A stretch of DNA of 64,000 nucleotides from Pseudomonas sp. HOU2 (GCF_040729435.1 NZ_CP160398.1:248001-312000), one strand, 5' to 3'. Numbered from the stretch's first letter, positions 16,777-28,078 are shown. Made by a program: numbers and translations. Notes: generated by a model from the sequence alone, not told the origin.

Positions 16777-17976
16777 TCAGTTGAACGATTTTTTGTATTC
16801 GTCCAGCGCTTCATTGAAGGTAGCCACCAACTCACCGGCGGTGCTCTTCACGTCACGCCACGGGTCGATCACCAGCGCGAACTCGGCAACAAACGTGGTC
16901 AGGCGCTGGGCATCGTTGATGCGTTCGAATTGCTGCGCCGACGAATCGATTTTGCTGAGCATGGTTTGCCACATGGTGTTGAGGATGTTCAGCGCCGCCT
17001 CTGCGCCCGCCATGCGGATGCCGATGTCGCCGAAATTCGACATCGAGCTTTCAATTGCGCTTTGCAGGCTTTCCTTGCCGCTGACACTTTCTTGTAACGC
17101 ATCGACCTCAGCCTTCAGTGCGTTGCGCTCCTTGCGCGCAGTCTCGGCCTTGGGGCCGAAGATCGAACCGGAAATCGGCCAGAAAATCGGCAGTCCACCA
17201 GAAAAAGACATACCGACGTAATAGTCGTAATCCTTGTCCAGCTGGGTGATTCGTTCTTTCTTCTCCTTGATGGTCTGCCTGGTACTGGCGATCGACTCGA
17301 CCAGGTTGTTGCGCTCCATCAGGTCGTACTTGCCCTTCACTTCCGACTGCAAACCGAACACCCGCTTGCCGCTCGACAAATCGCCACCCGAGAGCTCGAT
17401 CTTGAAGTTGGAAATACGATCCTTGAGTTCCCGCGTGGCACCTTGCTGGCGTTGAACATCGGTCTTCATCAACTTGATGATTTCAGTCACCGCCGAGGCC
17501 ACTTCACCATCGTCCGAGGTGTAAGTAATACCGGCCAGATCATTGCCGGTCATTCGCCCCAGCGTAGCCCTGACCCGATCCATGATGGGCATTTCCTTGA
17601 TCACCGAAATGATTTCCCCGCCACTGCTGACGATGTTTTTCGCCGCCGAGGAAAGATCGATACTTTGCTGAATGATCTTGCTTTCAACCGCATCCCAACT
17701 CGAGGCATGAATGCGGATCTTTTTGAACAACACCTGAATGTCGGCCGGCTCCAGCCCCGCTACGTTGATCGTCTTGTACTTCAGATACGACTCGACTTCC
17801 GGCAATTCACTGGGCAGTGACAGGCCTTTTTTCACGTACTGCTTGATCTTGATCACGTCTTCTCTGGTCAACAATCCGGCGTCGCGCGCAACGCCTGGGT
17901 ATTGTCCGGAGATAAGGTGAAGTACCGCCTGCGGGAGGTTGTTACTGCTTTCCGAGTCTTTCAGTGGAACAGCCAT
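16777..17976 (-). CDS. xaxA: Alpha-xenorhabdolysin-type binary toxin, subunit A
   Basis: A 399-residue helical protein matching XaxA/YaxA in length (about 400) and layout. An N-terminal globular part (1-100) is followed by long coiled-coil helices. A hydrophobic foot at about residues 253-275 reads GMSFSGGLPIFWPISGSIFG, then a basic turn (PKAETARKERNAL) and return helices. That hairpin is the predicted membrane-contact region of the A subunit. ATG 17976 has AGAGG upstream. No secretion signal is visible; known homologues are released by unconventional routes. It is first in a two-gene operon and lies 223 nt downstream of a co-directional AraC regulator gene. Targets (insect cells, protozoa or others) cannot be told from sequence. 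Confidence 0.82.
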   Translation of the reverse strand: MAVPLKDSESSNNLPQAVLHLISGQYPGVARDAGLLTREDVIKIKQYVKKGLSLPSELPEVESYLKYKTINVAGLEPADIQVLFKKIRIHASSWDAVESKIIQQSIDLSSAAKNIVSSGGEIISVIKEMPIMDRVRATLGRMTGNDLAGITYTSDDGEVASAVTEIIKLMKTDVQRQQGATRELKDRISNFKIELSGGDLSSGKRVFGLQSEVKGKYDLMERNNLVESIASTRQTIKEKKERITQLDKDYDYYVGMSFSGGLPIFWPISGSIFGPKAETARKERNALKAEVDALQESVSGKESLQSAIESSMSNFGDIGIRMAGAEAALNILNTMWQTMLSKIDSSAQQFERINDAQRLTTFVAEFALVIDPWRDVKSTAGELVATFNEALDEYKKSFN

Positions 17977-18159
17977 CTTGATTGCCTCTATTCATGAAGG
18001 CCGATGCAACCGTTGCACCGACCCGCAGAAAGCTAGATGACGTTTTTGCTTGACTCAAAGCATTGGAATGAATCGTTAAACACAGCGCAAATGGCTGATT
18101 ACACTGCGTTTTATAAAGAATGATGGCTTGTATGAAACATTGCGCTACACATGTCGGAA

Positions 18160-18174
18160 TTGCCTGACAGGCAA
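18160..18174. promoter_or_regulatory. Palindrome TTGCCTG-A-CAGGCAA between araC-type gene and xaxA
   Basis: A perfect 7-bp inverted repeat with a single central base lies 26 nt after the AraC stop and 183-197 bp upstream of xaxA. It could be an operator for the toxin operon or a small hairpin ending the AraC transcript. The 1-nt centre favours protein binding. Confidence 0.35.
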
Positions 18175-18199
18175 CGATTACAAATTCATCAGAAAATAC

Positions 18200-19120
18200 T
18201 CAACGCAGTGCGTTTGATTTTTCCGAGCGCTTGAGTGTTTCACTCGGCAGCTCTTTGAACAGCGCCCGATAACTGCTGGAAAACCGCCCCAGATGCCAGA
18301 ATGACCACTGCATCGCCACCTCGGCCACGGTGGTTTCCGTGGGCCGGCGCTTGAGCAATTCGCGGTGTGCACTGTTCAGTCGGCGCAGGCGCAGCCAGTG
18401 ACTCGGGGTCATCCCGGTATAGGCCTTGAACGCCTGCTGCAATTGTCGCAACGGCACCCCTGCGACCTTCGCAAGTTCGAGCAGATTGACGGTGTCTTCC
18501 GGCGAATCCGCCGCCCACTCCCCTACTCGCTTCATGATCGTGCGTTCTTCGCTACGCCGCTGTAATCCGCCGCGATCAAGACGGGTGTGTGCGTTGTCGA
18601 GGATGAACAGGCAGTCTTCGAGTAACTGCTGAGTCAGTGAGTCTTTATCAAATGGATCAACAGCTTGCGACAACTTCGTGAGCGTTGAGCTTAACCAGCG
18701 ACTGAACAAGGCGTTCTGCCCGCAGTTAAGCGGCGCCATGAACAATCCTTCGAGTCTTGCCACCTCCAGACCGTGCTGACGGACGAATTCCGGGCCGAAC
18801 ACCACGGCAATTTCCTGGTAGTTCTCCGGGGTGATCCAGATGTTGCGGCTGTCTTCGTTGAGCAGATACAGCGCGTTGTCGCTGCGATCGAAACAGAACG
18901 CCAAGGCCCCCGATGGCGCGCTGAAGGTCTGCTCGACCCGGGTGTTCATCTGCTCTTCGTAGACCTGCACACCCTCCAGGTCCAGATAGCGAATCTGCCC
19001 GGCGAAATGCCCGGGAGACATCTGCTGGTAATGCTGGACCCAACCCGGCGTGGCGCGGATTTGTTCGCTGACATCAGCGGTATTGAAAGCCTGAACCTGT
19101 AGCGGATTACACGTTGTCAT
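18200..19120 (-). CDS. AraC-family transcriptional regulator
   Basis: 306 residues. The C-terminal AraC DNA-binding domain covers about residues 200-300, with the first helix-turn-helix in LLELAKVAGVPLRQLQQAFK and the second around TVAEVAMQWSFWHLGRFSSSY. The N-terminal domain (SPGHFAGQIRYLDLEGVQVY) resembles regulators of the EutR type that sense small amines. It is divergent from the gamma-glutamylpolyamine synthetase gene with a 161-nt shared promoter region, which suggests polyamine control. It also lies upstream of xaxAB on the same strand, so a role there cannot be excluded. AAGG precedes ATG 19120. Confidence 0.85.
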   Translation of the reverse strand: MTTCNPLQVQAFNTADVSEQIRATPGWVQHYQQMSPGHFAGQIRYLDLEGVQVYEEQMNTRVEQTFSAPSGALAFCFDRSDNALYLLNEDSRNIWITPENYQEIAVVFGPEFVRQHGLEVARLEGLFMAPLNCGQNALFSRWLSSTLTKLSQAVDPFDKDSLTQQLLEDCLFILDNAHTRLDRGGLQRRSEERTIMKRVGEWAADSPEDTVNLLELAKVAGVPLRQLQQAFKAYTGMTPSHWLRLRRLNSAHRELLKRRPTETTVAEVAMQWSFWHLGRFSSSYRALFKELPSETLKRSEKSNALR

Positions 19121-19281
19121 GGGAGACCTTGCGCACTCTTTTGGTGCGCTTTGGTGCTGCTTAAAGTGGATAGATGGAACTGCAAGGCACGCCCAAGATA
19201 GTCGTCAACGCGCCACAGGGGAAGGGGCGGAAGATGAAACCCGCCCTCCCCGGCGTCTATAAAACCAATAACGAGGTCTTT

Positions 19282-20640
19282 ATGAATGCCCCTTTCGATC
19301 AGCTGTTCACGTGGCTGAAAGATCACAAGATTACCGAAGTTGAATGTGTGGTCAGCGACCTGACCGGCATCGCCCGCGGCAAGATCGCACCGACCAACAA
19401 GTTCCTGCATGAGCGAGGCATGCGCCTGCCGGAAAGTGTGCTGCTGCAAACGGTAACCGGGGATTTTGTCGACGACGACATCTACTACGACCTGCTCGAC
19501 CCGGCCGACATCGACATGGTCTGCAAACCGGTGAGCGACGCCGTGTATGTGATTCCATGGGCGATCGAGCCCACCGCCATCGTCATCCACGACACCTTCG
19601 ACAAGTTCGGCAACCCGATCGAGCTGTCGCCGCGCAACGTGCTGAAGAAAGTCCTGCAGCTGTACACCGACAAGGGCTGGAAGCCGATCGTGGCGCCGGA
19701 AATGGAGTTCTACCTGACCCAGCGCTGCGAAGATCCGGACCTGCCACTCAAGGCACCCCTGGGACGTTCGGGCCGTGCCGAAAGCGGGCGGCAATCGTTC
19801 TCGATCGATGCCGCCAACGAATTCGATCCGCTGTTCGAAGACGTCTACGACTGGTGCGAGCTGCAAGGTCTGGATCTGGACACGCTGATCCACGAAGACG
19901 GTCCGGCGCAGATGGAAATCAACTTCCGTCACGGCGACGCCCTGGATCTGGCCGACCAGATCACCGTGTTCAAGCGCACCCTGCGTGAAGCGGCGCTCAA
20001 GCACAACGTCACCGCGACGTTCATGGCCAAGCCGATTGGCGACGAGCCCGGCAGCGCCATGCACCTGCACCAGAGCGTCGTGGAAATCGCCACCGGCAAG
20101 CCGATCTTCGCCGATGCCGACGGCACGATGAGCGAGCTGTTCCGCCATCACATCGGCGGCCTGCAGAAGTACATCCCGAAAGTGCTGCCGATGTTCGCGC
20201 CCAACGTCAACTCGTTCCGCCGCTTCCTGCCGGACACCTCGGCACCGGTCAACGTCGAGTGGGGCGAAGAAAACCGCACCGTCGGCCTGCGTGTGCCGAC
20301 CTCCGGGCCGGAAGCCATGCGCGTGGAAAACCGCCTGCCGGGCGCCGATGCCAACCCGTACCTGGCGATCGCAGCGAGCCTGCTTTGTGGCTACATCGGC
20401 ATGGTCGAAGGCATCGAACCGAGTGCCGCCGTCGAAGGCCGCGCCTACGAACGCCGCAACCTGCGCCTGCCGATCACTATCGAAGACGCGCTGACGCAAA
20501 TGGAAGAGTGCGACACCGTTGCGCGTTACCTTGGCAGCAAGTTCGTGCGCGGCTACGTCGCGGTCAAACGCGCCGAGCATGAAAACTTCAAGCGCGTGAT
20601 CAGTTCGTGGGAGCGCGAGTTCCTGCTGCTGAGCGTCTGA
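19282..20640 (+). CDS. puuA: Gamma-glutamylpolyamine synthetase (glutamine synthetase family)
   Basis: 452 residues from ATG 19282, with ACGAGG upstream; an in-frame extension to 19174 lacks support. It has the glutamine-synthetase fold: N-terminal beta-grasp (VVSDLTGIARGKIAPTNKF), metal-binding EMEFYL, the ATP region GSAMHLHQS, and the C-terminal ENRLPGADANPYLAIAA. The family ligates glutamate to putrescine or other polyamines, the first step of the glutamylation route; in Pseudomonas such enzymes are called SpuI or PauA. Neighbouring genes encode a polyamine-binding protein and a PuuB-like oxidase, which supports this over nitrogen-assimilating GS. The exact amine substrate is not readable. 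Confidence 0.88.
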   Translation: MNAPFDQLFTWLKDHKITEVECVVSDLTGIARGKIAPTNKFLHERGMRLPESVLLQTVTGDFVDDDIYYDLLDPADIDMVCKPVSDAVYVIPWAIEPTAIVIHDTFDKFGNPIELSPRNVLKKVLQLYTDKGWKPIVAPEMEFYLTQRCEDPDLPLKAPLGRSGRAESGRQSFSIDAANEFDPLFEDVYDWCELQGLDLDTLIHEDGPAQMEINFRHGDALDLADQITVFKRTLREAALKHNVTATFMAKPIGDEPGSAMHLHQSVVEIATGKPIFADADGTMSELFRHHIGGLQKYIPKVLPMFAPNVNSFRRFLPDTSAPVNVEWGEENRTVGLRVPTSGPEAMRVENRLPGADANPYLAIAASLLCGYIGMVEGIEPSAAVEGRAYERRNLRLPITIEDALTQMEECDTVARYLGSKFVRGYVAVKRAEHENFKRVISSWEREFLLLSV

Positions 20641-23183
<2,543 letters not shown>

Positions 23184-23197
23184 CCCCCGCCCTGTAG

Positions 23198-23266
23198 GAG
23201 CTGCCGCAGGCTGCGATCTTTTGATCTTGATTTTTAAGGTCAAAAGATCGCAGCCTGCGGCAGCTC
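23198..23266. repeat. REP-like palindrome, family 2
   Basis: A perfect 27-bp inverted repeat (23198-23224/23240-23266) with a 15-nt loop; the core GCTGCCGCAGGCTGCGATC recurs in variants at 46989, 52279 and 59451. It lies just after the oxidase gene and may also serve as its transcription end. Confidence 0.85.
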
Positions 23267-23379
23267 GTACACAAATTCACGTAATCCCGTGAATTTGCTC
23301 TATCGCCAAGCACTTCTATATTGATGAGGTGCTTTTGCGTTCCTGACGCTCAGCATCCACAAAACCGAGGAGGACATGG

Positions 23380-25035
23380 ATGAAGTCGTCAGCCGCCGAT
23401 GAGCCACGAGCACCGGGCCAAGCGCCGATCAAGACGCGTCGCTTCAGTATTTCACTGGTGTGGATCGTGCCGATCGTCGCGGTGCTGGTCGGTATTTCGC
23501 TGGTGGTGCACAACCTGCTGCAGGAAGGCCCGACCATCGTCGTCAATTTCAAGACCGGCAGCGGCCTGACCGCCAACAAGACCGAAGTCAAATACCGCAA
23601 CGTGGTGATCGGCCAGGTGACTGACGTCGAGTTGAGCGGCGATCAGAAGAGCGTCGACGCCACGATCAAACTGGCCAAGCAGGCCGAAACCTTCACCCGC
23701 GAAGACTCGCACTTCTGGGTCGTGCGTCCGCGCATCGGTGCCGGTGGCGTGTCGGGCATCGACACCCTGCTCTCCGGCGACTACATCGGTGCCGATATCG
23801 GCCAATCCGACAGCCGCGCGAAACACTTCAAGGGCCTGGAGAACCCACCGCCGATCACCTACGGCGAACCGGGCAAGCGCTTCATGCTGCACGCGCCGGA
23901 TCTCGGCTCGCTGGACATTGGTTCGCCGGTTTACTACCGCAAGATTCCCGTTGGCCAAGTGGTTACCTACACCCTTAATCCCGAGGGTAAAGGCGTCGAT
24001 ATCGAGGTGTTCATCCATTCGCCGAACGACGCCTTCGTCACCGAAAACACCCGGTTCTGGAACGCCAGCGGCATTGACATCAATGTCGGCGCCAACGGCT
24101 TTGCGGTGAAGACCGAATCGCTGTCGACCATGCTGGTCGGCGGCATCGCCTTCCGTGCGCCGGATTACAGCCCCAACGACGTGGCCGCCGCCGACGACAA
24201 GGACTTCGAACTGTTCGCCGATCAGCAAACCGCCCTCGCCCCGCCCAATGGCAAGGCGCAATACATGGTGCTGCGTTTTGACCAGTCGCTGCGCGGGCTC
24301 AAGGTCGATGCGCCGGTGGAATTTCTCGGCATGGAGATCGGCCGGGTGGTCGGCATCAATCTCGATTTCGACGCGAAGAAACGCAGCTTCCCGCTGAACG
24401 TCGGCATCGTCATTTACCCGCAGCGCCTCGGTCAGGCCTACAAAAAAATGCTCACCGAATTCAAGCACGACCCCGACGACGAAGCGGCCGGCATTCGCCT
24501 GCTCGGCACCTTCGTCGACAATGGCCTGCGCGCCCAGGCCCGCAGCGGCAATCTGCTGACCGGACAGTTGTACATCGCGCTGGATTTCTTCCCGAAAGCC
24601 GAGAAAGTTGCGTTCGACGCGACGCTCCGTCCGGTGGTCTTGCCAACCGTGCCCGGCAGCCTCGAACAGTTGCAGGAAAAACTCGAAGCCGTGGTCGACA
24701 AGCTCAACAAACTGCCGGTCGAACGAATTGCCGGCAACCTCGACAGCAACCTCGTCGAGCTGCGCAAGGGCCTGACCCAGTTCAACGCGAAAACCCTGCC
24801 GAGCGTGCAGACCACGCTGGCCGACGTCAGCAAGACCTTGCAGTCCGCCAGTTCGACCCTGGCCGAAGATTCGCCGCAGCGCGAAAAGCTCACCGAGACC
24901 CTCGACGAACTCGGGCGCATGTCGCGTTCGCTGCGTGAGCTGTCGGATTATCTCGGTCGCCATCCGGAATCGCTGATTCGCGGTCGCCCCGACAACGCCG
25001 CGCCGCTGGATCTGAAAGGACCGCCACGCAATTGA
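23380..25035 (+). CDS. pqiB: PqiB-like intermembrane lipid transport protein (three MCE domains)
   Basis: 551 residues. A single N-terminal transmembrane helix (about 24-46, SLVWIVPIVAVLVGISLVVH) is followed by three MlaD/MCE domains. They start near residue 50 (GPTIVVNFKTGSGLTANKTE), 165 (GKRFMLHAPDLGSLDIGSPV) and 290 (YMVLRFDQSLRGLKVDAPVE). The C-terminus has long helices (about 430-535). PqiB hexamers form a syringe-like tunnel across the periplasm for lipid transport between membranes. Start ATG 23380 has GAGGAGG upstream. It is followed 16 nt later by pqiC. The usual first gene, pqiA, is missing: the 196-nt gap upstream holds only a REP palindrome and the ribosome site. Confidence 0.92.
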   Translation: MKSSAADEPRAPGQAPIKTRRFSISLVWIVPIVAVLVGISLVVHNLLQEGPTIVVNFKTGSGLTANKTEVKYRNVVIGQVTDVELSGDQKSVDATIKLAKQAETFTREDSHFWVVRPRIGAGGVSGIDTLLSGDYIGADIGQSDSRAKHFKGLENPPPITYGEPGKRFMLHAPDLGSLDIGSPVYYRKIPVGQVVTYTLNPEGKGVDIEVFIHSPNDAFVTENTRFWNASGIDINVGANGFAVKTESLSTMLVGGIAFRAPDYSPNDVAAADDKDFELFADQQTALAPPNGKAQYMVLRFDQSLRGLKVDAPVEFLGMEIGRVVGINLDFDAKKRSFPLNVGIVIYPQRLGQAYKKMLTEFKHDPDDEAAGIRLLGTFVDNGLRAQARSGNLLTGQLYIALDFFPKAEKVAFDATLRPVVLPTVPGSLEQLQEKLEAVVDKLNKLPVERIAGNLDSNLVELRKGLTQFNAKTLPSVQTTLADVSKTLQSASSTLAEDSPQREKLTETLDELGRMSRSLRELSDYLGRHPESLIRGRPDNAAPLDLKGPPRN

Positions 25036-25051
25036 GCACAGGAGCTATCCC

Positions 25052-25603
25052 ATGGCTTTACCGCTGAAGATCACCGTGCTCGCTGCGTTCATGCTGCTTG
25101 GCGCCTGCCGCAGCGAGCCGATCAGCTTTCACACCCTGACTCCGGTGCAACTGCCGGCATCCCGGGCCGGCGCGCAGATTCCGATCGAGGCGATCAGCGT
25201 GCCGCCGCAAGTCGACCGCCCGCAAATCGTCATCCGTCAGGGCAACAATGGCCTGGCGATTCTGGAAACCCAGTGGTGGGGAGCGAGTCTGGCGGATGAG
25301 TTGCGCAGTGCCTTGAACGATCAACTGAGCAATACCGGCAGTCGCGGCAATGTCTCGGTGCGCATCGATGTGCAGCGGTTTGATTCGATCCCCGGCCAGT
25401 ACGGGCTGATCGACGTCAAGTGGCGCCTGCGCCCCAGCGGTGCGGCGGACAATGCGCTGCTGACCTGCCATTCAACCTTGCAAACAGCGTCCGGCTCGAG
25501 CATCGACGACCTGGTGGCCGCGCAACAGAACAACGTCAAACGCCTGGCTGCCCTGATCAATCAGGCGGCGGGCAATTCTCGAGCCTGCCCTTCGGCCTCC
25601 TGA
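25052..25603 (+). CDS. pqiC: PqiC-like outer-membrane lipoprotein
   Basis: 183 residues with a lipoprotein signal (MALPLKITVLAAFMLLGAC, lipobox LGAC). The mature part has the ABC-transport auxiliary fold (FHTLTPVQLPASRAGAQIPI, VPPQVDRPQIVIRQGNN, then LETQWWGASLADELRSALND). PqiC forms an octameric ring in the outer membrane that docks the tip of the PqiB needle. GAGC precedes the ATG. The last 43 nt overlap the convergent histidine kinase gene in antisense. Confidence 0.88.
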   Translation: MALPLKITVLAAFMLLGACRSEPISFHTLTPVQLPASRAGAQIPIEAISVPPQVDRPQIVIRQGNNGLAILETQWWGASLADELRSALNDQLSNTGSRGNVSVRIDVQRFDSIPGQYGLIDVKWRLRPSGAADNALLTCHSTLQTASGSSIDDLVAAQQNNVKRLAALINQAAGNSRACPSAS

Positions 25604-26871
25604 GTCGCCAACAGCGTGACGGTGAAACGGCAGCCGTTCGGTTCGCGAGTCACCAACTGAACCTGCCAGCGCTGATGGCTGCAGATCCGCTGCACCAGCG
25701 ACAACCCCAGCCCGAGGCCTTCACCGCGCTGTTCGTCACCGCGCACGAATGGCTGGAACATCGCGTGACGTTTCTCTTCCGGAATACCGATGCCGCTGTC
25801 CTCGACCACGAAACTGTCCTTGAGCAGGGTCAAGCGGACAAAACCCTGATCGGTGTAGTGCCAGGCGTTGCGCAACAGATTGCCCATGACCGACTGCAGA
25901 AACGTCAGGTCATAGAGCGTGCTGCCCGCCAGTTGCGGCTCGTAGATGAATTCCAGCCCCTTTTCACGAATCAATCGCCCCCAGATTTCCACCTGGGCAT
26001 CGGCGATAGATTTGAGTGTGCAGGTCGATTCGGTACCAAGATCTTCCGGCTTGCGCGCCAGCATCAAGAAGGTTTCGACCAGTTGGCGCATTTCAGCGCT
26101 GGCCCGGGCGATGCGTGTGACCTGCTGGGTGGAACGCGGATCCAGCGAAGGGTTGGCCAGTAACAGTTCGCAGGAGCTGGCCAGAACCATCAACGGCGTG
26201 CGCAGTTCGTGGCTCACGTCACTGGTGAAGAGCTTTTCCCGGTTCAGGGTTTCGCGTAACCGGCCGAGGGTCTGGTCAAAAGACAGCGCCAGCTCTCCTA
26301 CCTCATCATCGGCGTAATCCGGATGCAGGGCCGGCGCCAGTGCGATCAACTGATCACGATGCCGCACCTGCCCTGCCAGGCGAATCACCGGCGCCATGAC
26401 CTGCCGCGCCAGCAGCCTGCCGAGCGCGACCGCCAGCATGACACTGAGGATGAACCCGACAATCACCACCACGAACAGCAAGTGCTCGCGCTGTTCCAAG
26501 CTTTCCTGATTGCGCAGCAGCACATATTTGCGACCGCCGACCGCCTCGACCATCGCGTAGAAGTCATCGCCGTTGAAGGTGATCTCCTGAAACCCCTGGG
26601 GCAATGCTGCCAGTTGTGGCGTCAGCGCCATGGCCCCCGGGCCGTTCTCGAAAAAAAACAGTTCGCTCTTTTCCGGCTCGTGGCGCCACTCGTTGATGTC
26701 GTCCATTGCCAACAAGCGGCGCAATCCGCCGCTGAGGGCGGTCATGGTCAACTTGTGCTCGACGACATGCACCGTGGCCACAATGCCCATCGCGAAGACA
26801 CCGGCCACCACCGCGCTCATCAGGGCGAACACAATCACAATCCGATTGGCGAGGCTTTGCTTGAGGTCCAT
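25561..26871 (-). CDS. Membrane sensor histidine kinase without adjacent response regulator
   Basis: 436 residues from ATG 26871; an in-frame TTG at 26880 is an alternative because a GGAG sits close to both. One transmembrane helix at about residues 8-32 and a second near 130-152 (LLFVVVIVGFILSVMLAVAL) bracket a periplasmic sensor of about 100 residues. Then come HAMP, the H-box SDVSHELRTPLMV, and an ATPase domain with NLLRNAWHY, VVEDSGIGIPEE and GEGLGLGLSLVQR. It is a typical two-component sensor. The segment upstream of its start (26872-27202) encodes no regulator, so its partner is elsewhere. It converges on pqiBC. Confidence 0.88.
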   Translation of the reverse strand: MDLKQSLANRIVIVFALMSAVVAGVFAMGIVATVHVVEHKLTMTALSGGLRRLLAMDDINEWRHEPEKSELFFFENGPGAMALTPQLAALPQGFQEITFNGDDFYAMVEAVGGRKYVLLRNQESLEQREHLLFVVVIVGFILSVMLAVALGRLLARQVMAPVIRLAGQVRHRDQLIALAPALHPDYADDEVGELALSFDQTLGRLRETLNREKLFTSDVSHELRTPLMVLASSCELLLANPSLDPRSTQQVTRIARASAEMRQLVETFLMLARKPEDLGTESTCTLKSIADAQVEIWGRLIREKGLEFIYEPQLAGSTLYDLTFLQSVMGNLLRNAWHYTDQGFVRLTLLKDSFVVEDSGIGIPEEKRHAMFQPFVRGDEQRGEGLGLGLSLVQRICSHQRWQVQLVTREPNGCRFTVTLLATQEAEGQARELPAA

Positions 26872-27202
26872 CCGGTTCAATCACTCCAGGGCTGATGCCA
26901 GGGCCGCAAGGGGCGGCGCGACGACGTTGACCAATATTCGCAGCTTCGCCTTGCCCGGCGTTGTTGTTAAGTGTTTAAAACAAACAAAACGTGTATTTGA
27001 GTTTGTTTATCAAATAGCCGTTTTAGTTAAAACACGCCGGACCTCGCAAATTTTTCACATGTTCTTCACTGCACTGCCACGACTCTGAACGTAGTGTTCA
27101 GCAGCCATTCAAGTAGACCACCGTAAAGTAACTAACCTCCTGGAGCTTACGTTGCACTGTGCGTGTACTGAGTGGAACTCGGGAATGACAAGGGGCAACG
27201 TC
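26872..27202. promoter_or_regulatory. Divergent intergenic region between histidine kinase and Ais-like phosphatase
   Basis: A 331-bp region with no gene. It is AT-rich around 26970-27030, with an AAACAAAC/GTTTGTTT inverted repeat (26978-26985/27001-27008), and carries a CTGAAC-GTAGT-GTTCAG dyad at 27085-27101. Both are plausible regulator sites for the divergent promoters; no known consensus was matched. Confidence 0.35.
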
Positions 27203-27865
27203 GTGGTTGAATTAGTACACGTACAATCAGCGTCCAGGCGATGGGATCTGTCTCGTCCGCGCACCTGGGCAATCATTGCTGTCGGTTTGCTGTTGATTAC
27301 ACTGATTTGCGGCTTCGTCTGGATGCAACGCTCGCCCGCCAACCTGCGCTATGCCAGTGCGTCGGCTACCCAGGAGTGGGTGAAGGCCTGGCAGGCCGGT
27401 GAGGTTGTCGCACTGGTGCGACATACCGAACGTTGCGACCGCTCGACCAATACTTGTCTGGGGCCGGCGGACGGTATCACCCAGGCTGGCAGCATTGCTG
27501 CAGCCCAGGTAGGCCGTGGCTTTACGCAACTGGGCCTGGAAAAGACCCAGTTCTTCAGCAGCCCGTTGACGCGCACCCTGCAGACTGCGCATTACATGCT
27601 CGGCCACGATGCCGTGGCCGCGGAATGGCTGGAAACCTGTGGCCCGACGATGCGCGATGAGTTGGTGGCACACAAGACCCCAGGGCAGAACATGATCCTG
27701 GTGACCCACAGCGGCTGCATCGCCGATTTCGAACGGCAGACCGGTTACCCACGCGCGGTCGCCGCCGAATATGGCAGCACTGTTTTGGCCCGGATAGATG
27801 CGCAAGGAAAACTTGAAGTCATCGGCATCATGAATCCCGAAGGCTGGCAACGATTGGCCAAGTAA
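27203..27865 (+). CDS. Membrane-anchored histidine phosphatase, Ais-like
   Basis: About 220 residues from GTG 27203, chosen because AAGGGG lies 7 nt upstream; ATG 27185 is the alternative. An N-terminal anchor helix (WAIIAVGLLLITLICGFVW) places the catalytic domain in the periplasm. The branch-2 histidine phosphatase signature is present as VALVRHTERCDR (catalytic His), with FSSPLTRTLQTA and the second His in LVTHSGCIADF. E. coli Ais, a lipopolysaccharide core phosphatase, has the same compact form, and its gene adjoins the arn operon, as here. Removing heptose phosphates on LPS is therefore a reasonable inference. It lies 294 nt upstream of arnT paralogue 1. Confidence 0.78.
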   Translation: MVELVHVQSASRRWDLSRPRTWAIIAVGLLLITLICGFVWMQRSPANLRYASASATQEWVKAWQAGEVVALVRHTERCDRSTNTCLGPADGITQAGSIAAAQVGRGFTQLGLEKTQFFSSPLTRTLQTAHYMLGHDAVAAEWLETCGPTMRDELVAHKTPGQNMILVTHSGCIADFERQTGYPRAVAAEYGSTVLARIDAQGKLEVIGIMNPEGWQRLAK

Positions 27866-28034
27866 TCATCAAACTTAGTCGACAACAAACGGCCCGGCCA
27901 ATGCTCTGGCACAAGGTATTGCCGTGTATGAAATTTGTAATAAGAAATGTTTTTTACTTTCCAGAACTGGAAAAAATTAATTTTAAAGCTTGTCTTCTCA
28001 AGGAGAACTTAACGCTGGAAGCAGACCCGTTCTC

Positions 28035-28078
28035 TGAATGCAGGACACGCCCCTCGGTCGTGCTCGCCTCTGCATTCA
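28035..28078 (+). promoter_or_regulatory. Stem-loop in the leader before arnT paralogue 1
   Basis: A 9-bp inverted repeat TGAATGCAG/CTGCATTCA (28035-28043/28070-28078) has an inner CACG/CGTG pairing. It lies 82-125 nt upstream of the arnT-like start in the 294-bp gap 27866-28159. That gap is AT-rich at its left half and also holds a TTCCAG-AA-CTGGAA dyad near 27960. It could be a terminator of the phosphatase gene or a structured 5' leader; no known riboswitch class was recognised. Confidence 0.3.
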
